DNA of 64,000 nt from Haliclona indistincta (GCA_964017065.1 OZ024789.1:5287254-5351253); one strand, 5' to 3'. Shown: positions 23,186-38,247, counted from the first letter of the stretch. Numbers and translations: made by a program. Notes: generated by a model from the letters alone, not told the origin.

Positions 23186-23733
23186 TCGATCACCTCAAGG
23201 TATACAAGCATATGCAGCAATCGCTGAAGCTAGCACTAGCACTATCACAACCACATGACAAACCACTGGTTATCTAGACTAGATAGTGACTATCTTTTAT
23301 GCAAACTATGATTCCAGGAGAATAAATCATTATACCATGCATGGTGCATATGTGTACTACTAAAGTTGATACTGACCTCAGTAGAGGACAATTTTGGACA
23401 ATTTGTTATGCTCAGGCAATGTACAGGTAGCTAGACAATAATATGTACATCTCTTCTCTTCCAGTCGAGTTCCCACTCCCTCAGCCTCACATGACCCCGC
23501 CAGCGAGACTGGTAAAACATCGTCCACGCATACCAAAGCAGCTAGCGACTAACTCTTCTCCTGACGTAACTTCACCGAGACACGTTGAAACTTCTTCGAA
23601 AGTTTCTTCTCGGAAGAAAAGCTGGCGTCCCTGACTTCAGATATACTTTTCTGTTTGTCTGTTCACCTGTATCACTCACTCATCCTACGAATTTCACTGG
23701 TTCCTGCCCCCTCATCAGTGACTCCAATTATTA
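23186..23733. other. Upstream flank of tetraspanin copy 2
   Basis: Same as 3503-4050; no supported gene. Confidence 0.4.
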
Positions 23734-25240
<1,507 letters not shown>

Positions 25241-25351
25241 TTATTATTTTCAAACCTTTCTTGTGTTGGTTAGGTGCGCTTAATTCTCGTGTAGAAATTG
25301 AATTAATGTGTCATCTCATCATTTAGTATATATCTGTGTGTGTGTGCTGTA

Positions 25352-26889
25352 TTAGGGAGGCACGGTAGTGCCTCCCTATGTAGGGTTGAACGGGAAAACA
25401 AGATGGCAGCTACATACAATGTATTAGCGTTCAAACGCTGATATTTCGCCTAGTAATGAATTGTATACGCCAAAAGACACCTAAATCTGGTCTCTGTCGT
25501 TGCCCCATCTTACAGTAGCAAGGAGATCGCTCGAAATTGTTACTAAAGTGACGAACCTGGAAACGGTGAAAATCGAGTTTCGTCATCATCTTCGTTTTCT
25601 TCTTTTTTCTTTCTTCAGCGCGCCTAGCGCCTTTACGCGAGCAATGCCGAGACCAAAGCACCCACGAACAGTCGTGAAATTCTCCTGGCAGGTGCCTTTT
25701 GAACTTTATTTTTAGCGAAACGGCGATATAAATTCAGCGATTTCTCGATCGTGATCCATTGTCAGCTAAGTGTTAGACGCCATTATTGTGATTGCGCAAT
25801 ACGCACGTGACCAAGCACTAGCTGACAATGGAACGCTCCATGATGCCGCTTGTGCTGCTATTGGTGTAACTTTTGTCCCTGTTCTCTTTGAGTCTCTTGG
25901 GGGCTCAGCTCTCTCACTGCCACGACCATTTCTACCATCGGTCGCCACCTGGGCCAACGTATTGGTTCTCCACCAGCCGACACCAAAAGACACTTATTTC
26001 AAAGATGCTCTATTGCACTGTGGAGGGGGAACGCAACTCTATGGTTGAACAGAATCTCCACCGTCTCTTCCAGAGTTGATGGCATTATTTGACTTGTTTG
26101 TTTTAGCTATTTATTCCTGAAAAAAAATCATTATAAAAAAGCACTAGTAGCTTGGTTATCGCCACGCCGTATGGATCACGGAGAACACATATTTGTCTGG
26201 AGCCTTCGAAGAACGGTAAGCTCGTATAGGACCACCATTCTGCGCTTGCCAGATAATTGCAACTGCCGTACAGGTCTACAAGCAAGTGTGGGCGGGGCTC
26301 GTATCCACTGCATGCATGCATGCGTAGGCGAGCTGATATAACTAGCTACAAGCACTGGCTACAAGTTTAAAATTTAATAATAAAAAAAGCCATCAGCTGG
26401 CCATCAGCAACAGAAAAACTAAACCAATGGTGGAAACAAAGACAGCTCAGTATGTGCATGATATTGAACTGTACTTCACTGAAAAAGAAAAAAAGGACAC
26501 GAACAAGAAAATTAAAAAGATTTCTATCGAAATCAAAAGGATGTAGAGTTGTGAAATCTACCACTGGTCCACAATGTAAACTAACAAGGAACAAGCATGG
26601 AATGGTAACACGATTGACTTACTAACAGACCATAGATCCCTACATCAGTAGCTGTATATAAGATCGATATTTTGTCACAAGCTGAATGCACGTCAGGTGT
26701 CAGTCAACAGCAACTAGCTGAACTAGCTATAGCCAACCACAGCAGCCAATGATGTAGGGATCTATGGTCTGTTAGCAAGTCAATCGTGTTACCATTCCAT
26801 GCTTGTTCCTTGTTAGTTTACATTGTGGACCAGTGGTAGATTTCACAACCCTACATCCTTTTGATTTCGATAGAAATCTTTTTAATTTT
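25352..26889 (-). mobile_element. Foldback element E2, unit 2 copy
   Basis: Counterpart of 5497-7031 with a 3-bp difference (TAG repeat near 26146). Confidence 0.65.
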
Positions 26890-26944
26890 TAATGTATTGT
26901 CCCAATACATGAGCAGAAAAAAATATTTTTAGCTCACTCACATT

Positions 26945-27320
26945 CATAGTTGCCAACCGTCCCGGTTTGGTCCCGGAAAAATGGCTATTGTCCCGACGGT
27001 GTCCCGGAAAGACAATTGTCCCGGATTGTCCCGGAATTTTAGCACCTGCCTCATTCCTCGGCCTCAACTAGCGCTTCCTCCTCTGCCATAAGCGCTTTCT
27101 CTTCTGCTCTCGCCTCTGCTAGTCGTGTCACTCGGTCTGCTTCACGCGGTGTTCCACAGACTACCTCAAACTAGTACAGAGTAAACTAATTAATAGGCGT
27201 GTTTATTAAAATTATTGGGTGTGATCGATTGATTTGTAGGTGTGGTCGATTAATTTTGTAGGTGTGGTTTGAATATTAATGAGTGTCCCGGACAAAATTT
27301 TTCTGAAGTTGGCAACTATG
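26945..27320. mobile_element. CATAGTTGCCAAC MITE, unit 2 copy
   Basis: Counterpart of 7087-7462 with the same CACATT flanks. Confidence 0.7.
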
Positions 27321-27699
27321 CACATTTGAACTATACTTTTGCATGTGCGCCGCATCACATGCTAAAACTAGAAGTATGTTCCTGTATCTCATTCTTTCTC
27401 ACTTGCAAGTTTGCTTGGTCAAACAACTAACACTTAGTTACGAGAAAACGATGTATTGTGCATAATATGACTACATACAGGGCAGCTTGAATGTGCTCAG
27501 TGAGCTGCACATCAATGCTTCTGGAAGAAGAGAGAGAAGTAGATACAGCATGTATTGCTTTCATTAGCTAATAACAAGAGTTTATCAATAACTTTTATTT
27601 TGTAAAAAATAGAGCACTACAATACACCACAATCATTAATAAAAAATTTACCAAACACAATGATAGTATCAACTGATCCTAAAAGTTGTGATGCTCCTA
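27321..27699 (-). pseudogene. Tetraspanin terminal-exon relic, unit 2 copy
   Basis: Same relic as 7463-7842, cut by the foldback element starting at 27700. Confidence 0.5.
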
Positions 27700-29960
27700 T
27701 TAGGGAGGAAGGGGAAAACAAAATGGCGGCTACATACAATGTATTAGCGTCCAAACGCTGATATTTCGCCTGGTGATGAATTTTATACGTCCAAAGACAC
27801 CTAGATCTGCACTCTGGCGTTGCCCATCTTACAGTAGCAAGGAAATTGTTCGAAATTGTTACTAAAGTGACGAACCTGGAAGCGGTGAAATCGAGTTTCG
27901 TCTTCTTCATTTTCTTCTTTCTTTCTTCAGCGCGCCTAGCGCCTTTACGCGAGCAGTGCCGAGACCAAAACACCCACGAACAGTCGTGAAATTCTTCTGG
28001 CAGTGCCTTTTGAACTTTGTTTTTAGCGAAATGGCGATAAAAATTTCGCGATTTCTCGATCGTGATCCATTGTCAGCTAAGTGAGCAATACGCATGTGAC
28101 CAAGCACTAGCTTGAGTATCTCCGCGCCGTATGGAACACATACTTGTCTGGAGTCTTCGAAGAACTAAGCTCGTGTAGGATCACCATTTTTCGCTTGCTA
28201 GATATCGCAAACAATTGCGGGCGGGGCTGCATGAATGCGTAGGCGAGCTGACATGTACAGCCAGCTACGAGTTTAATAATAAAGAAAAGGCATCAACAAC
28301 AGGAAAACTAAATTAATGGTGGAAAAAGACGGCTCAGTACACGCATGATATTGAACTGCACTTCACTGAAAAAGAAAAAGGACACAAACAAGAAAATTAA
28401 AAAGTTTCTATTGAAATCAAAAGGATGTAGGGCCTAATAAAGAAATCTACCACTGGTTCACGATGTAAACCAACAAAGAACAGCATGGAATGGTAACACG
28501 ATTGACTTGCTAACAGACCATAGAACCCTACATCAGTGGCTGTACATAAGATCAATACCACTGATGTAGGGATCTATGGTCTGTTAGACCATACTTCAAT
28601 GTAATTCTGCAATTTGATTGGTCAGCCAGAGGTGTTCTAAATCATGTACATTGTTTACGAAGATCTTGCATAACGGAAGCGAAAGAGGAAGTGTGACGTT
28701 GGCCAATCAAACGCACGTAAGCGTGACTAACTGAACGTGACGAAAGTGAATATGCGTCACACTTCCGCCTTCGCTTCCGTTATGCAAGATCTTCGCAAAC
28801 AACTGTAGAACACCGCTGATTTTTACATAGTACACCTTTAATTTACCACGTAGAGTTAACAACCACAACAAAGTGGCGTCGTCGAAAAACGCACGCGAGT
28901 TTACACTCCCGGCCATCGTTCGAAAACGGGCTGTTGCTTGACTTTGGGAACTTCTCTGGGCTCTCTACTACCTCGAGCGCTTCGTTTGGTTAAGCGCAGT
29001 TATGGTCCGACAGACGATAGATTCTCGGCAAGAGTAAATAATAATATTTAGACCACAGCTAAGCGTCACTGACCAACCAGATTGCGTAGCTGCGGGTCTC
29101 TATTTCTCGTAGTGGAATCCCGCCACTGCCGCGACTTCATAATGGAATCCCACCACACGGCGCAGATTACGGTTCTGTGCGCGGAGTTCTACTGAATAAT
29201 TTTAACAGCGCTCGCGTGTCCTTGCTCGCCATTCGCGTCGTTTCTGTTTGCTGTTGCTATGGTCTAAATCAGTTAGACAGCACATCCAATCGGATCTACG
29301 CGATGTAGAAGCCCTCGCGCCGTTACCATAGCGCCCTCGCTACGCTCGGACGCTATATAGCAACGGCTCTCGGGCTTCTAAATCGCGTAGATCCTCGGAT
29401 GCGCTCTCTAACTATTATAAATAACCTATATTTAAATTATTTAAATACTACTGTTATTATTTCTACTCTTGCTACGAGATTTAGCTCACCTTGGAAACCG
29501 AAATAGACGCTCTCGTGATACGCGAATTTCTACAGCGAATTACAGCGAATTTCAATTGCGTTGGAACACGGCGTGTTCCGTGAAAGCACTGCCTAGCCCT
29601 TTGTGTAGATCAGTGGGCCACGGAAACTGTTCAGACGAATTGTAATTATAAAGAACAGACGGACGTCACTTGAACAGTTTCCGTGGCCCATAGATCTGCT
29701 AGGCAGTGCTTTCACGGAACACGCCATGTTCCAACGCAATTGAAATTCGCTGCAAAACATCGGTTTCCGCGGTGACCTAAATCCCGTACGCCGTAGACAC
29801 CTCAAATCCATCGTCTAACCCATATTAAATTTTAGCAAGTCAATCGTGTTACCATTCGATGCTTGTTCCTAGCTTGTTGGTTTACATCGTGAACCAGTGG
29901 TAGATTTCTTTATCCAGCCTACATCCTTTTGATTTCGATAGAAATATTTTTACTTTTCTT
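27700..29960 (-). mobile_element. Foldback element E3, unit 2 copy (empty site for the RecQ transposon)
   Basis: Counterpart of 7843-14873 without the 5.1 kb transposon. The uninterrupted target ACACGATTGACT is at 28496-28507. It instead carries a roughly 365-bp insert at 29047-29413 that unit 1 lacks. Confidence 0.6.
29047..29413. mobile_element. ~365-bp insertion unique to unit 2
   Basis: Sequence absent from 14330-14340 in unit 1. It is GC-richer than its surroundings, with an inner inverted repeat (ATCTACGCGATGTAGAAGCC and its near complement, about 29297-29395). Flanking TAT may be a short target duplication. Superfamily unknown. Confidence 0.6.
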
Positions 29961-30316
29961 TTTTTGTATCACACTTTGCCGACTTCAATAAAAAGTTGGT
30001 TTCCCCATGTACTTTTCAGATCATTAAAACTGCATCCTAATCAATGCACAACTATATGCCTGAGTTGCCCACTTTCACACTTTCCGTACTGAAACTGTGT
30101 TACTGGGTTAAAGAATGAGATTTCATTTTCAATGCTTTTAAGTAAACAAAGCAAGTTATTACTGCAGATTTGTCAGCAATCATTGAAAACAGAACCTTGA
30201 CCGTATGTCATCAAACGGTCTATGAATACAACATTAAACAGTTACCTTGGTTCTTTGTTGATACATTGTACATGAGATATCTGCCTGAAGTCATAATAAT
30301 TATTATTTGTACAAAA
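29961..30316. other. 5' flank of POT gene copy 2
   Basis: Near-identical to 14874-15230; no separate gene. Confidence 0.4.
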
Positions 30317-33293
30317 ATGCTTCCCAAAGCTGCTTGTCTAGTGATTCTATGCTGTTGCCTGATGCACATGACGATAGTTGGATCAGACATCATCTTTTAC
30401 CACACAGTTGACAAAGATGGCACTTTTGCTTTCCTGGCAAGTCAGTCGTTAGTGTATCTTCTCTACCCTCTGCTTGGATGGCTAGCTGATGTCTACTTTA
30501 CCAGGTATAAGTTCATACTGTACTCCTTCATCACAATGATATTAGCTACATTACTTATGATCTTGGCAGCTGCTTTGCTTCTTGAATTCATTGAGGACAG
30601 ACAACTTTTCATCTTTGGAGGTTTTTCTGTCTCAGTTGGTTTAATTGGAATAGGTTTGTTTGAATCAACTGCTATTCAGTTTGGTATGGACCAGATGCTG
30701 GAAGCCTCTTCAGATGAACTCAGCACTTTGATTCACTGGTACTACTGGAGCTGTAATGTAGGAAAACTGCTTTCAGTAATCTGTGCAACTGGCGTTCTAT
30801 TTCATTACAGTGAATGCATTCTTGAACTGGATTTACAAAATGCTACAGACCTTTACAATGACCTGCATCCTTACTATTTTACCATTACATTTACTTTCTT
30901 CATGATAATGGTTGGTATACAGCTGGTGTGTGCATGTGTTGGTCTGTTTCTACTGATTGGCTCTAGGAAGCACTTCAACATTGATCGAACTGGTGAGCAT
31001 CCTCTTAAACTAATTTATGGAGTATTGAGGTATACATGCGAAGCACAAGGTCCCTGAGCATCGTAGTGCATTCACCTACTGGGAGGAGGACATTCCACCT
31101 CGCATTGACCTTGGGAAGAGCAAATATGGAGGACCATTCACCACCGAGGAGGTGGAGGACACAAAGACTTTTTTCAGCATTCTTCTACTTCTCTTGACTC
31201 TTGTAGGATTCCACTTGTCTGCTCATGGCTACTCAATTGTTAATCAGTTAATGATAGAACAATGTCCATCTAAGTTGGCATTAACTATTCTAGGTGATCC
31301 AATGCTACTCACTTTTCTTTCTGTATTACTTGGAGTTCCATTGTATCAATTGATCAAACACTGGTACAAAGGCATTTTTCCAAACATGTTGAAGAGAATG
31401 GGTCTGGGACTTTCATGCTGTTTCCTTAAAAATGTTGTTGAAATCATTATTAGGGAAGCACGGTAGTGCCTCCCTATGTAGGGTTGAACGAGAAAACAAG
31501 ATGGCGGCTACATACAATGTATTAGCGTTCAAACGCTGATATTTCGCTTGGTCATGAATTGTATACGTCAAAAGACACTTAAATCTGCTCTCTGGCGTTG
31601 CCCCATCTTACAGTAGCAAGGAGATTGCTCGAAATTGTTACTAAAGTAACGAACCTGGAAACGGTGAAAATCGTGTTTCGTCATCTTCGTTTTCATCTTT
31701 CTTTCTTCTTTCTTCAGCGCGCCTAGCGCCTTTACGCGAGCAATGCCGAGACCAAAACACCCATGAACAGTCGTGAAATTCTTCTGGCAGGTGCCTTTTG
31801 AACTTAGTTTTTAGCGAAACGTCGATATAAATTCCGCGATTTCTCGATCGTGATCCATTGTCAGCTAAGTATTAGACGCCATTGATGTGATTGCGCAATA
31901 CGCACGTGACCAAGCAGTGGTTAGCGCACGTGACCAAGCACTAGCTTGAGTATCGCCGCGCCTTATGGTTCACGGAGAACACATACTTGTATTTGTCTGG
32001 AGTCTTCGAAGAACGGTAAGCTCGTATAGGATCACCATTCTGCGCTTGTCAGATAATTACAACCGCCGTACATGTCTACAAACAATTGTGGGCGGGGCTC
32101 GTATCCACTGCATGCATGTGTAGGCGAGCTGATATGTACAGCATAACAATTATTATTAGCTACAAGTTTAAAATTCTTAATAATAAAGAAAAGCCACCAA
32201 CAACAGGTAAACTAAACCAATGGTGGAAACAAAGACAGCTCAGTACGTGCATGATATTGAACTGCACTTCGCTGAAAAAGAAAAAAGGACACAAACAAGA
32301 AAATTAAAAAGATTTCTATCGAAATCAAATGGATGTAGGGTTGTGAAATCTACCACTGGTCCACAATGTAGACTAACAAGGAACAAGCATGGAATGGTAA
32401 CACGATTGACTTGCTAACAGACCATAGATCCCTACATCAGTGGCTGTACATAAGATCAATATTTTGTCACAAGCTGAATGCACGTTAGGTGTCAGTCAAC
32501 AGCAACTAGCTGAACTAGCTATAACCAACCACAGCAGCCACTGATGTAGGGATCTATGGTCTGTTACAAGTCAATCGTGTTACCATTCCATGCTTGTTCC
32601 TTGTTAGTCTACATTGTGGACCAGTGGTAGATTTCACAACCCTACATCCATTTGATTTCGATAGAAATCTTTTTAATTTTCTTACAAGTTACAATGACTA
32701 GAGGAAAGGAATGCAAACATTTTGACACAAATATTCGTGACTCTTGTTACTTTTTGGCCATCGAGCTTAACATTGACAACACTTGTACTACTATATCTAA
32801 TGCTACTGATAATATGTTCTACTGTGATCAAAACAACACTCCATTTATCTTGTTGCTAATACCTTATTTACTTCAAGGCTTGTCCTTTCTTCTGGTGTTT
32901 ATGACAGCTCTTGAGTTCATCTGTGCTCAAGCTCCTCTTAGACTGAAGGGACTACTAATCGGTATATGGTATGCTCTACTGGCTATCAACTATCTTCTCA
33001 TTGAATCATCAGAACTCTACACTATCACTAACACCTCTTGGTTAAGCTTTCATTCAGTAAAGGCGTTTCTTATACTCAGTTCTCTGATCGTGTATGCGTG
33101 TGTTGCTAAGCGATATCAATATCGTCTAAGAGATGAAGTTGTCAATGAACAATATCTAGTAGAAGAGATATATGACCGAGAGCTAACTCTGGCAGAGCAA
33201 TATGATGAAAGCGTTCATCTTCTGCTGTCTATAGCTAGTGATAACTATGGATCAATTTCTTGTGATTCATTTCAGAGAAGATCCAAAATTTAA
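30317..33293 (+). pseudogene. POT/PTR2 (SLC15-like) transporter, copy 2, frameshift and insertion
   Basis: Same transporter as at 15231-16973, with two different lesions. An extra C at about 31039 shifts the frame after LIYGVLRYT, and a 1233-bp foldback element (31450-32682) interrupts the coding sequence between EII and the following QVTMTRGKEC region. The position of the copy 1 nonsense codon is intact here (AAA). The C-terminal part, 32683-33293, is open and near-identical to copy 1. Unless another copy exists elsewhere, no intact gene of this type is in the window. Confidence 0.75.
31450..32682 (-). mobile_element. Foldback element E4 inside the transporter gene
   Basis: The best-defined family member, because unit 1 gives the exact empty site ATCATTA^TACAAG (about 16360-16372). 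Length 1233 bp. Left end TTAGGGAAGCACGG followed by TAGTGCCTCCC; right end TTGATTTCGATAGAAATC, then TTTTTAATTTTC. No target duplication. The inverted repeat near the right end has arms of about 160 bp (32300-32680). Confidence 0.75.
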
Positions 33294-33422
33294 TTAATCA
33301 TCACAACAATTATTATCTTAAGCTTTTATTTTTGTCAGAAAGGGATTGTATAATTTAAATTTTACAGTGAAAAAAAGGAAAAAATTATTATTTTTTGCAC
33401 GATTTTTGTATAATTTTGTATC

Positions 33423-34683
33423 TCATGAGGAAAATTTAGAAACTATGACAGCTATTAAAAGTAAAAATGTAAATGATAAGTGTGACAATTTTACAGCTGT
33501 TGAATAATTTGTAGGCGAAAATACAGTTGGTGGACTGAATGTGTTTTCTGGAAAGAAAGAGGAGAGTGATTCATCTTTATGCTCTTAAAAACATACCATG
33601 GAAGGGTGTAGTAGGGCGCATATGAACATGTGGTGGATTTACAGAGAGAAAAGTGCTTCTTGATATTTCATCATGGTACATACTATTTGCTATGCAGGTA
33701 TACACGCCGGTAGCAGATGCTGATGCATTTACAAAGCTTAGACTAACTCTGCCTAGACCAGACAATAGTATTTCGTCTCCGTGCTTCCAATATACAATAG
33801 GCAGTGGATAGCCAGAGGCTTCACAGTGTAGTGAGATGTTACCACCAATGGCTATAGTGTAATTTTGTCTCCAATTGATCATTTTTAATTTGGCGGAGTA
33901 GTTGCAGACATTAAACCAGAACCTTGATTTATTGAAAAATAATTGATTAGATAAACAGCTCACATAATTCTCACCAGATGTCTCCATAGAACTTGCTATT
34001 CATAGAAAAAGTGGTAAATTTGTTATAAATGTTATATTTTACGGACATGAACTTACCAATAATATGAAGAACAACATTGGCATCACTACTTAATCCTTCA
34101 TAGTATCCTATACAGCAATACACACCAGCATGATAGATGCTTGCTGGATATATTCGCAGCACTTGGCTGCCATTAATGAATGAAATCTGATCATTAGTTC
34201 TCAGTTGCTGATGTTCCCTGTGATGCTCACTACAGTTAAGCCATTCGATCGATTCATAGTCTTGAATTGGACACACTAATATTGCTTCTCCTCCTTCTGC
34301 TGAACTATAAATTGTCTTTAGAAATACTGCTGACTGAAGAACTTCATCTGGGTACAAATGACTAACAGATTACACAATAGTCTCTTAAAGCATTAACTCA
34401 CATAATTCATACTCAATGCTGTCATTACAGACAACATTCCTAGCAAAGCAGGTATAAACTCCTTCAATATTTTTATCGGAGTTTAGTAGTACATCAAGAC
34501 TAGCCTTGCTAATATAGAAAGAATTGTCAGCACTAGTCGTGCCCCAAGGTACTCCTGTTCTATTCAAAGTCTAAGTGATTTTAGGTTTGGGAATACCTTG
34601 GGCAACACAAGGTAGTCTTATATCCTGTCCTCTGATAAATGCGATTTCTTGATGCTTAGAACTAGAAGGGATAACTGGTGGAA
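33423..34683 (-). pseudogene. Ig-domain cell-surface protein, copy 2 (one nonsense codon)
   Basis: Four phase-matched exons on the minus strand: 34402-34683, 34057-34347, 33597-34000 and 33423-33547. Three Ig-like domains are seen: GQDIRLPCVAQGIPKPKIT with GVYTCFARN; ILVCPIQDYESIEWL with GVYCCIGYYEG; GGNISLHCEASGYPLPIVYW with GVYTCIANS. The last exon ends in a hydrophobic stretch (SFTFLLLIAVIV) and stop, as in GPI-anchored or single-pass proteins. The only break seen is TAG in place of the conserved Trp after PKIT, shared with copy 1. Upstream signal-peptide exon not identified. A receptor or adhesion role is inference. Confidence 0.65.
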
Positions 34684-35250
34684 CTGCAATAAAACTAAAA
34701 GTTGTGGAAAATGCATTGATATCCATCACTTCTGCATTTTCTTTTCCGGCGGTTAGCTACAACAGGTATCTTTCAAACAGGATGAGGTTTATACCTGCAC
34801 GCTCTAGTAAACCAGCACTAGTGACTGCTGTTCGAGCTGCTCCTTTTGTCTCAGAAAGTTCTATTAATAATTTACAAAGAGAGAATGCATACACAGAAGT
34901 GGTTGCAGGTGCAAAGTACCTGATTAGCACAGTACTGGTCTTGCTACTTTCTTAATAATAATTAATTTTTGTCTACTCTTGCACCGCTAAACGATCAAAA
35001 AGCATCAATAATTTTAATTGAGAACTGTGCTGAGGCAATAGCAAAACGAGCACTACAACAAGAAAGCATATGAAACAACAAGAGCATGCAAAAATTATAA
35101 TGAGAAGTCAATGAGGATAAGAATAACGATGAGCAATAAGAATACAAGTCAATGAGGATAAGAGTAATGAGCATGAGTATACAATGAGTTAGAAAAACAA
35201 CTATGTTGCTCAAAAGAGAGCTACCCAACATGATTGCAGTATAGATGTGT
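34684..35250. other. Intergenic between Ig and intact dioxygenase
   Basis: Counterpart of 18457-19032, with the same bidirectionally open stretch at 34704-34955. No recognised domain. 3' flank of the dioxygenase gene. Confidence 0.35.
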
Positions 35251-38247
35251 TCAATCAATGACTATGCACGAGACGTCATCAAGCTTTGGGCGTTTCACTT
35301 GCGGCGGTTTCTCTTGACTGAGGAGAGGACGAATGCGTTCCAACAACTCCAGCCTGGCTCGATGCATCTTAAACCTACCATCAGTTTTGGTGACTACAAG
35401 AGTGTGCGGTGAAGCACGACGTTCAGTGGTACATGACACTTCACTGTTATTCCACAGCAGTCGCTCAAGATGATTACGGTTGGATAGTTTCGTAGAAAAA
35501 CGAGTCACAAGTTTCTGAGGGTCCTTCAGGAAAGCTGCCAACTTGGTACAAAACTCGCAGCGACAATTGAAAGTAGTTTGCAGAGACCATGTTGGTGCCT
35601 GTTGGGTGAGCTGTTCTAGAGTGGTGACACACTGAGATATAAGAGAGGTGAGAGCAGTACTGCTGTTTTCCTTCATGGTCTGGTGTAGCTCTATGGCAGC
35701 TGGTACTAGCGTGTTTTGTAACGAATAGCGTTTTGGTTGCCTGAAAAAACTTGGTATTACAACTTCCAAATGTTCTTCGCATTGTAAGACGCACAAAAGT
35801 TTGAAAAGTCTACAGACAAAATTCTTGGAACGGACACTCTGAGGGCTATTACAAGGAACTTTCTGCTCATTGGTTAAAGCAATGCAGATAATTTTAACCA
35901 TTTTCTGACATACATTCAGTCGTTGAGACGACAAGGAACCAGTAGCTAATGAAGACAGGAAGTTGAAAGCAATGGTAATCTTTTTGGCAACAGCACCCTT
36001 GAAAAGGACCACAAGTGCTGTTTCCAGTTGTTCCCACCCAAAAGCATTGCCTAATTCCACAACTGCCTCACAAAACGGTTGATGCTGTAATAACTGTAAG
36101 TGCTTAACGGCGATAGTTTTGAACAGATCGCTCACAAGAGTAATAGCCTTGAGCCGTTTTAGACAAGACAATAGAGTAATAATATCTTCTTCATTTGGAC
36201 GAAAATCTGGCTTCTTACAGACAGCAGCGACTATCTCCTTAGCCAGGTCCTCACACTCTCCTAGCTGCTGACTATCTTGAGACTCACAAAGCTTAGAATT
36301 CAAAGTTTCTAATGGTTCTTTAATCTCACCCGTCACAATGATAGTATTCTTACTCGGCCAAATAAACAAAGCAGCTTGATGATAGGTCCTGTCTAGTGTT
36401 GTCCCTTCATTACCAGTTGGCTCAAGGTCTTCATCATCTGGTTCAAATGAGTCAAATATATCTTCAGGCACGATAGCATCTTTGGTAAGCTCGAGCTTAA
36501 TACCGTCATCAAGAATCCCTCCAGTAGGCGAAACTAATCTTTCTACGGTAAAGCTCTCCTCTTCAATATCCTCGATAGACATATCCTCACGTGAACATCC
36601 ATACCCATAATCACCACTCATCGAGCAATGTTGTTCCAATGTCACGATACCGAGATAAAGACAAAACTTAATTCGTTTCTCCGCCTCCAATATTGCCTCT
36701 GCTTTAGCTCTATCGCCGTTCTTCAGTAACCCAAATGAAAGACTAGCCTCGCAATAATCATGATTCAGAACATACGCCAAAAATGGCAGACTATCGTCGT
36801 CTTGTTCCCACTTCCTCATGTCTTCTACTACTTGAGCAACGACCTTGCTATTATCAATGGGTGCTGGACAAGAGCCCTTTCCAGAGTATACTAGATTATA
36901 AACTAGACACAATCTGTATCCTCTTGTCACCTCACACAGCTCGTGCTCACAATCAGCATAAAAAGCAGCATAGTTGTAATCAGCGACCCCCTTTGAACCA
37001 GAAAAGTCGAAAATCTGCTCTTCTTTACGATGTCTAACACGAAGCTCACCACCATCATAGTCGGACGGAAGCTGTATCACTAGAGTACCGAACATTTTGT
37101 CCACCTTCTCTGTATCACGATGAGGCTGTAATAGAGAATGAAATAAAAATGAGGATAATGTACTATTTTACTAACATGTGATTCACATAAAAGTTTCTTA
37201 GACAACCAAAGGAGCTTTCAAACACGATAAAACAGCTTGACACACAAACACATATCTAATGACACCACGACTACTGTATGCCACATGGCTCCGCCCACCG
37301 AGGCATAACTATGAGGTAGCCACAGGATCAGCCTAGGCTGCCAGGTACTTACAATCTTTTTGAGACTAAGTTTTTAAATGAAAACAGGCATGATGTAGCT
37401 AATAATTATTACGAACAGTCGATCAAGGAATAATATACTTTCACATGCTAATGTTTACTGACACTCGTTTTCTGCATGTATTTTGTCGGCTAGGATTATA
37501 ACAACTTGTTTCTTCTCGCTACATAGTGGTTCTGGTAGCCAAAAGATGAGAATAAGCCAGTCGTTGAACACAAAAAGGGCAGATTTGAACACAAATTAGC
37601 AGATGTACGTAGGCGATCTGGGTGTGACGTGATAATAATAATCTAGAAATCCACCGAATATACTTCAACTAATTATCGCGTAGAAGGTCTATATAAACGC
37701 ACACAATTCTACTTTATTGTACATACCATTATAATCTTAATACAAAATAGCATCACCAATGTAGAGTCATGTGACTGTTGTTCTCATTAAATTTTAGCGC
37801 ATAACAACAAGAATGATTATTATGTGCGTCATGTACCTTGAAGAAGCTCCCTTGCTCATACAGCAGAAATTTATAGAGCTCACACTTCACTTTCAGTTTC
37901 GGGTCACATCCCAGTTCCCTCTGCACTTCATCAGCCAGACTCTCGATATGTGAGTTCCACTGAGGACTAGCGATAGTAAATTGCGAGGGGTCCAGCTCCC
38001 ACGTGTTCCTCACAGTGGTGTCTACTATGGTCTCTTGTCCTCTACCGAATGGAGCCTGAGCACACACAGCTATGATAGCTTTAGCTTGAAACTCGTATAT
38101 TGGGGCGCCCACAAAGCCTTCTATTCCGTTGATCTTGAGAGCAGGTGGAGGAAACTGGAACATCCCACCGCTGGCGAAGGACCCGGGTCTTATTACCGAA
38201 TCAAGCGTGTCCACAATGGACCCAATGTATGGGTAGCTCTCGGCCAT
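35251..38247 (-). CDS. 2OG-Fe(II) dioxygenase family protein (only intact copy)
   Basis: Two exons on the minus strand, 37837-38247 and 35251-37125, phase 0, 761 codons. Exon 1 ends LYEQGSFFK and exon 2 begins PHRDTEK, so the HxD iron-binding motif (HRD) is created right at the splice. The second His is in ADCEHELCEV, and an Arg follows about 10 residues later in RGYRLCLVY, the usual 2-oxoglutarate contact. This matches the prolyl-4-hydroxylase-like double-stranded beta-helix fold. The long C-terminal half (about 450 residues) is alpha-helical and of unknown role, with paired cysteines (CRCEFCTKL) and a basic KRPKLDD tail that may be a nuclear signal. Compared with the 47263 locus, about 25-30 N-terminal residues are absent. 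Substrate unknown. Confidence 0.8.

Noticed and set aside
34704..34955. Gene on either strand between the Ig and dioxygenase genes
   Set aside because: Both strands are open but neither shows a recognised domain; at most an uncertain extra exon of the Ig gene.
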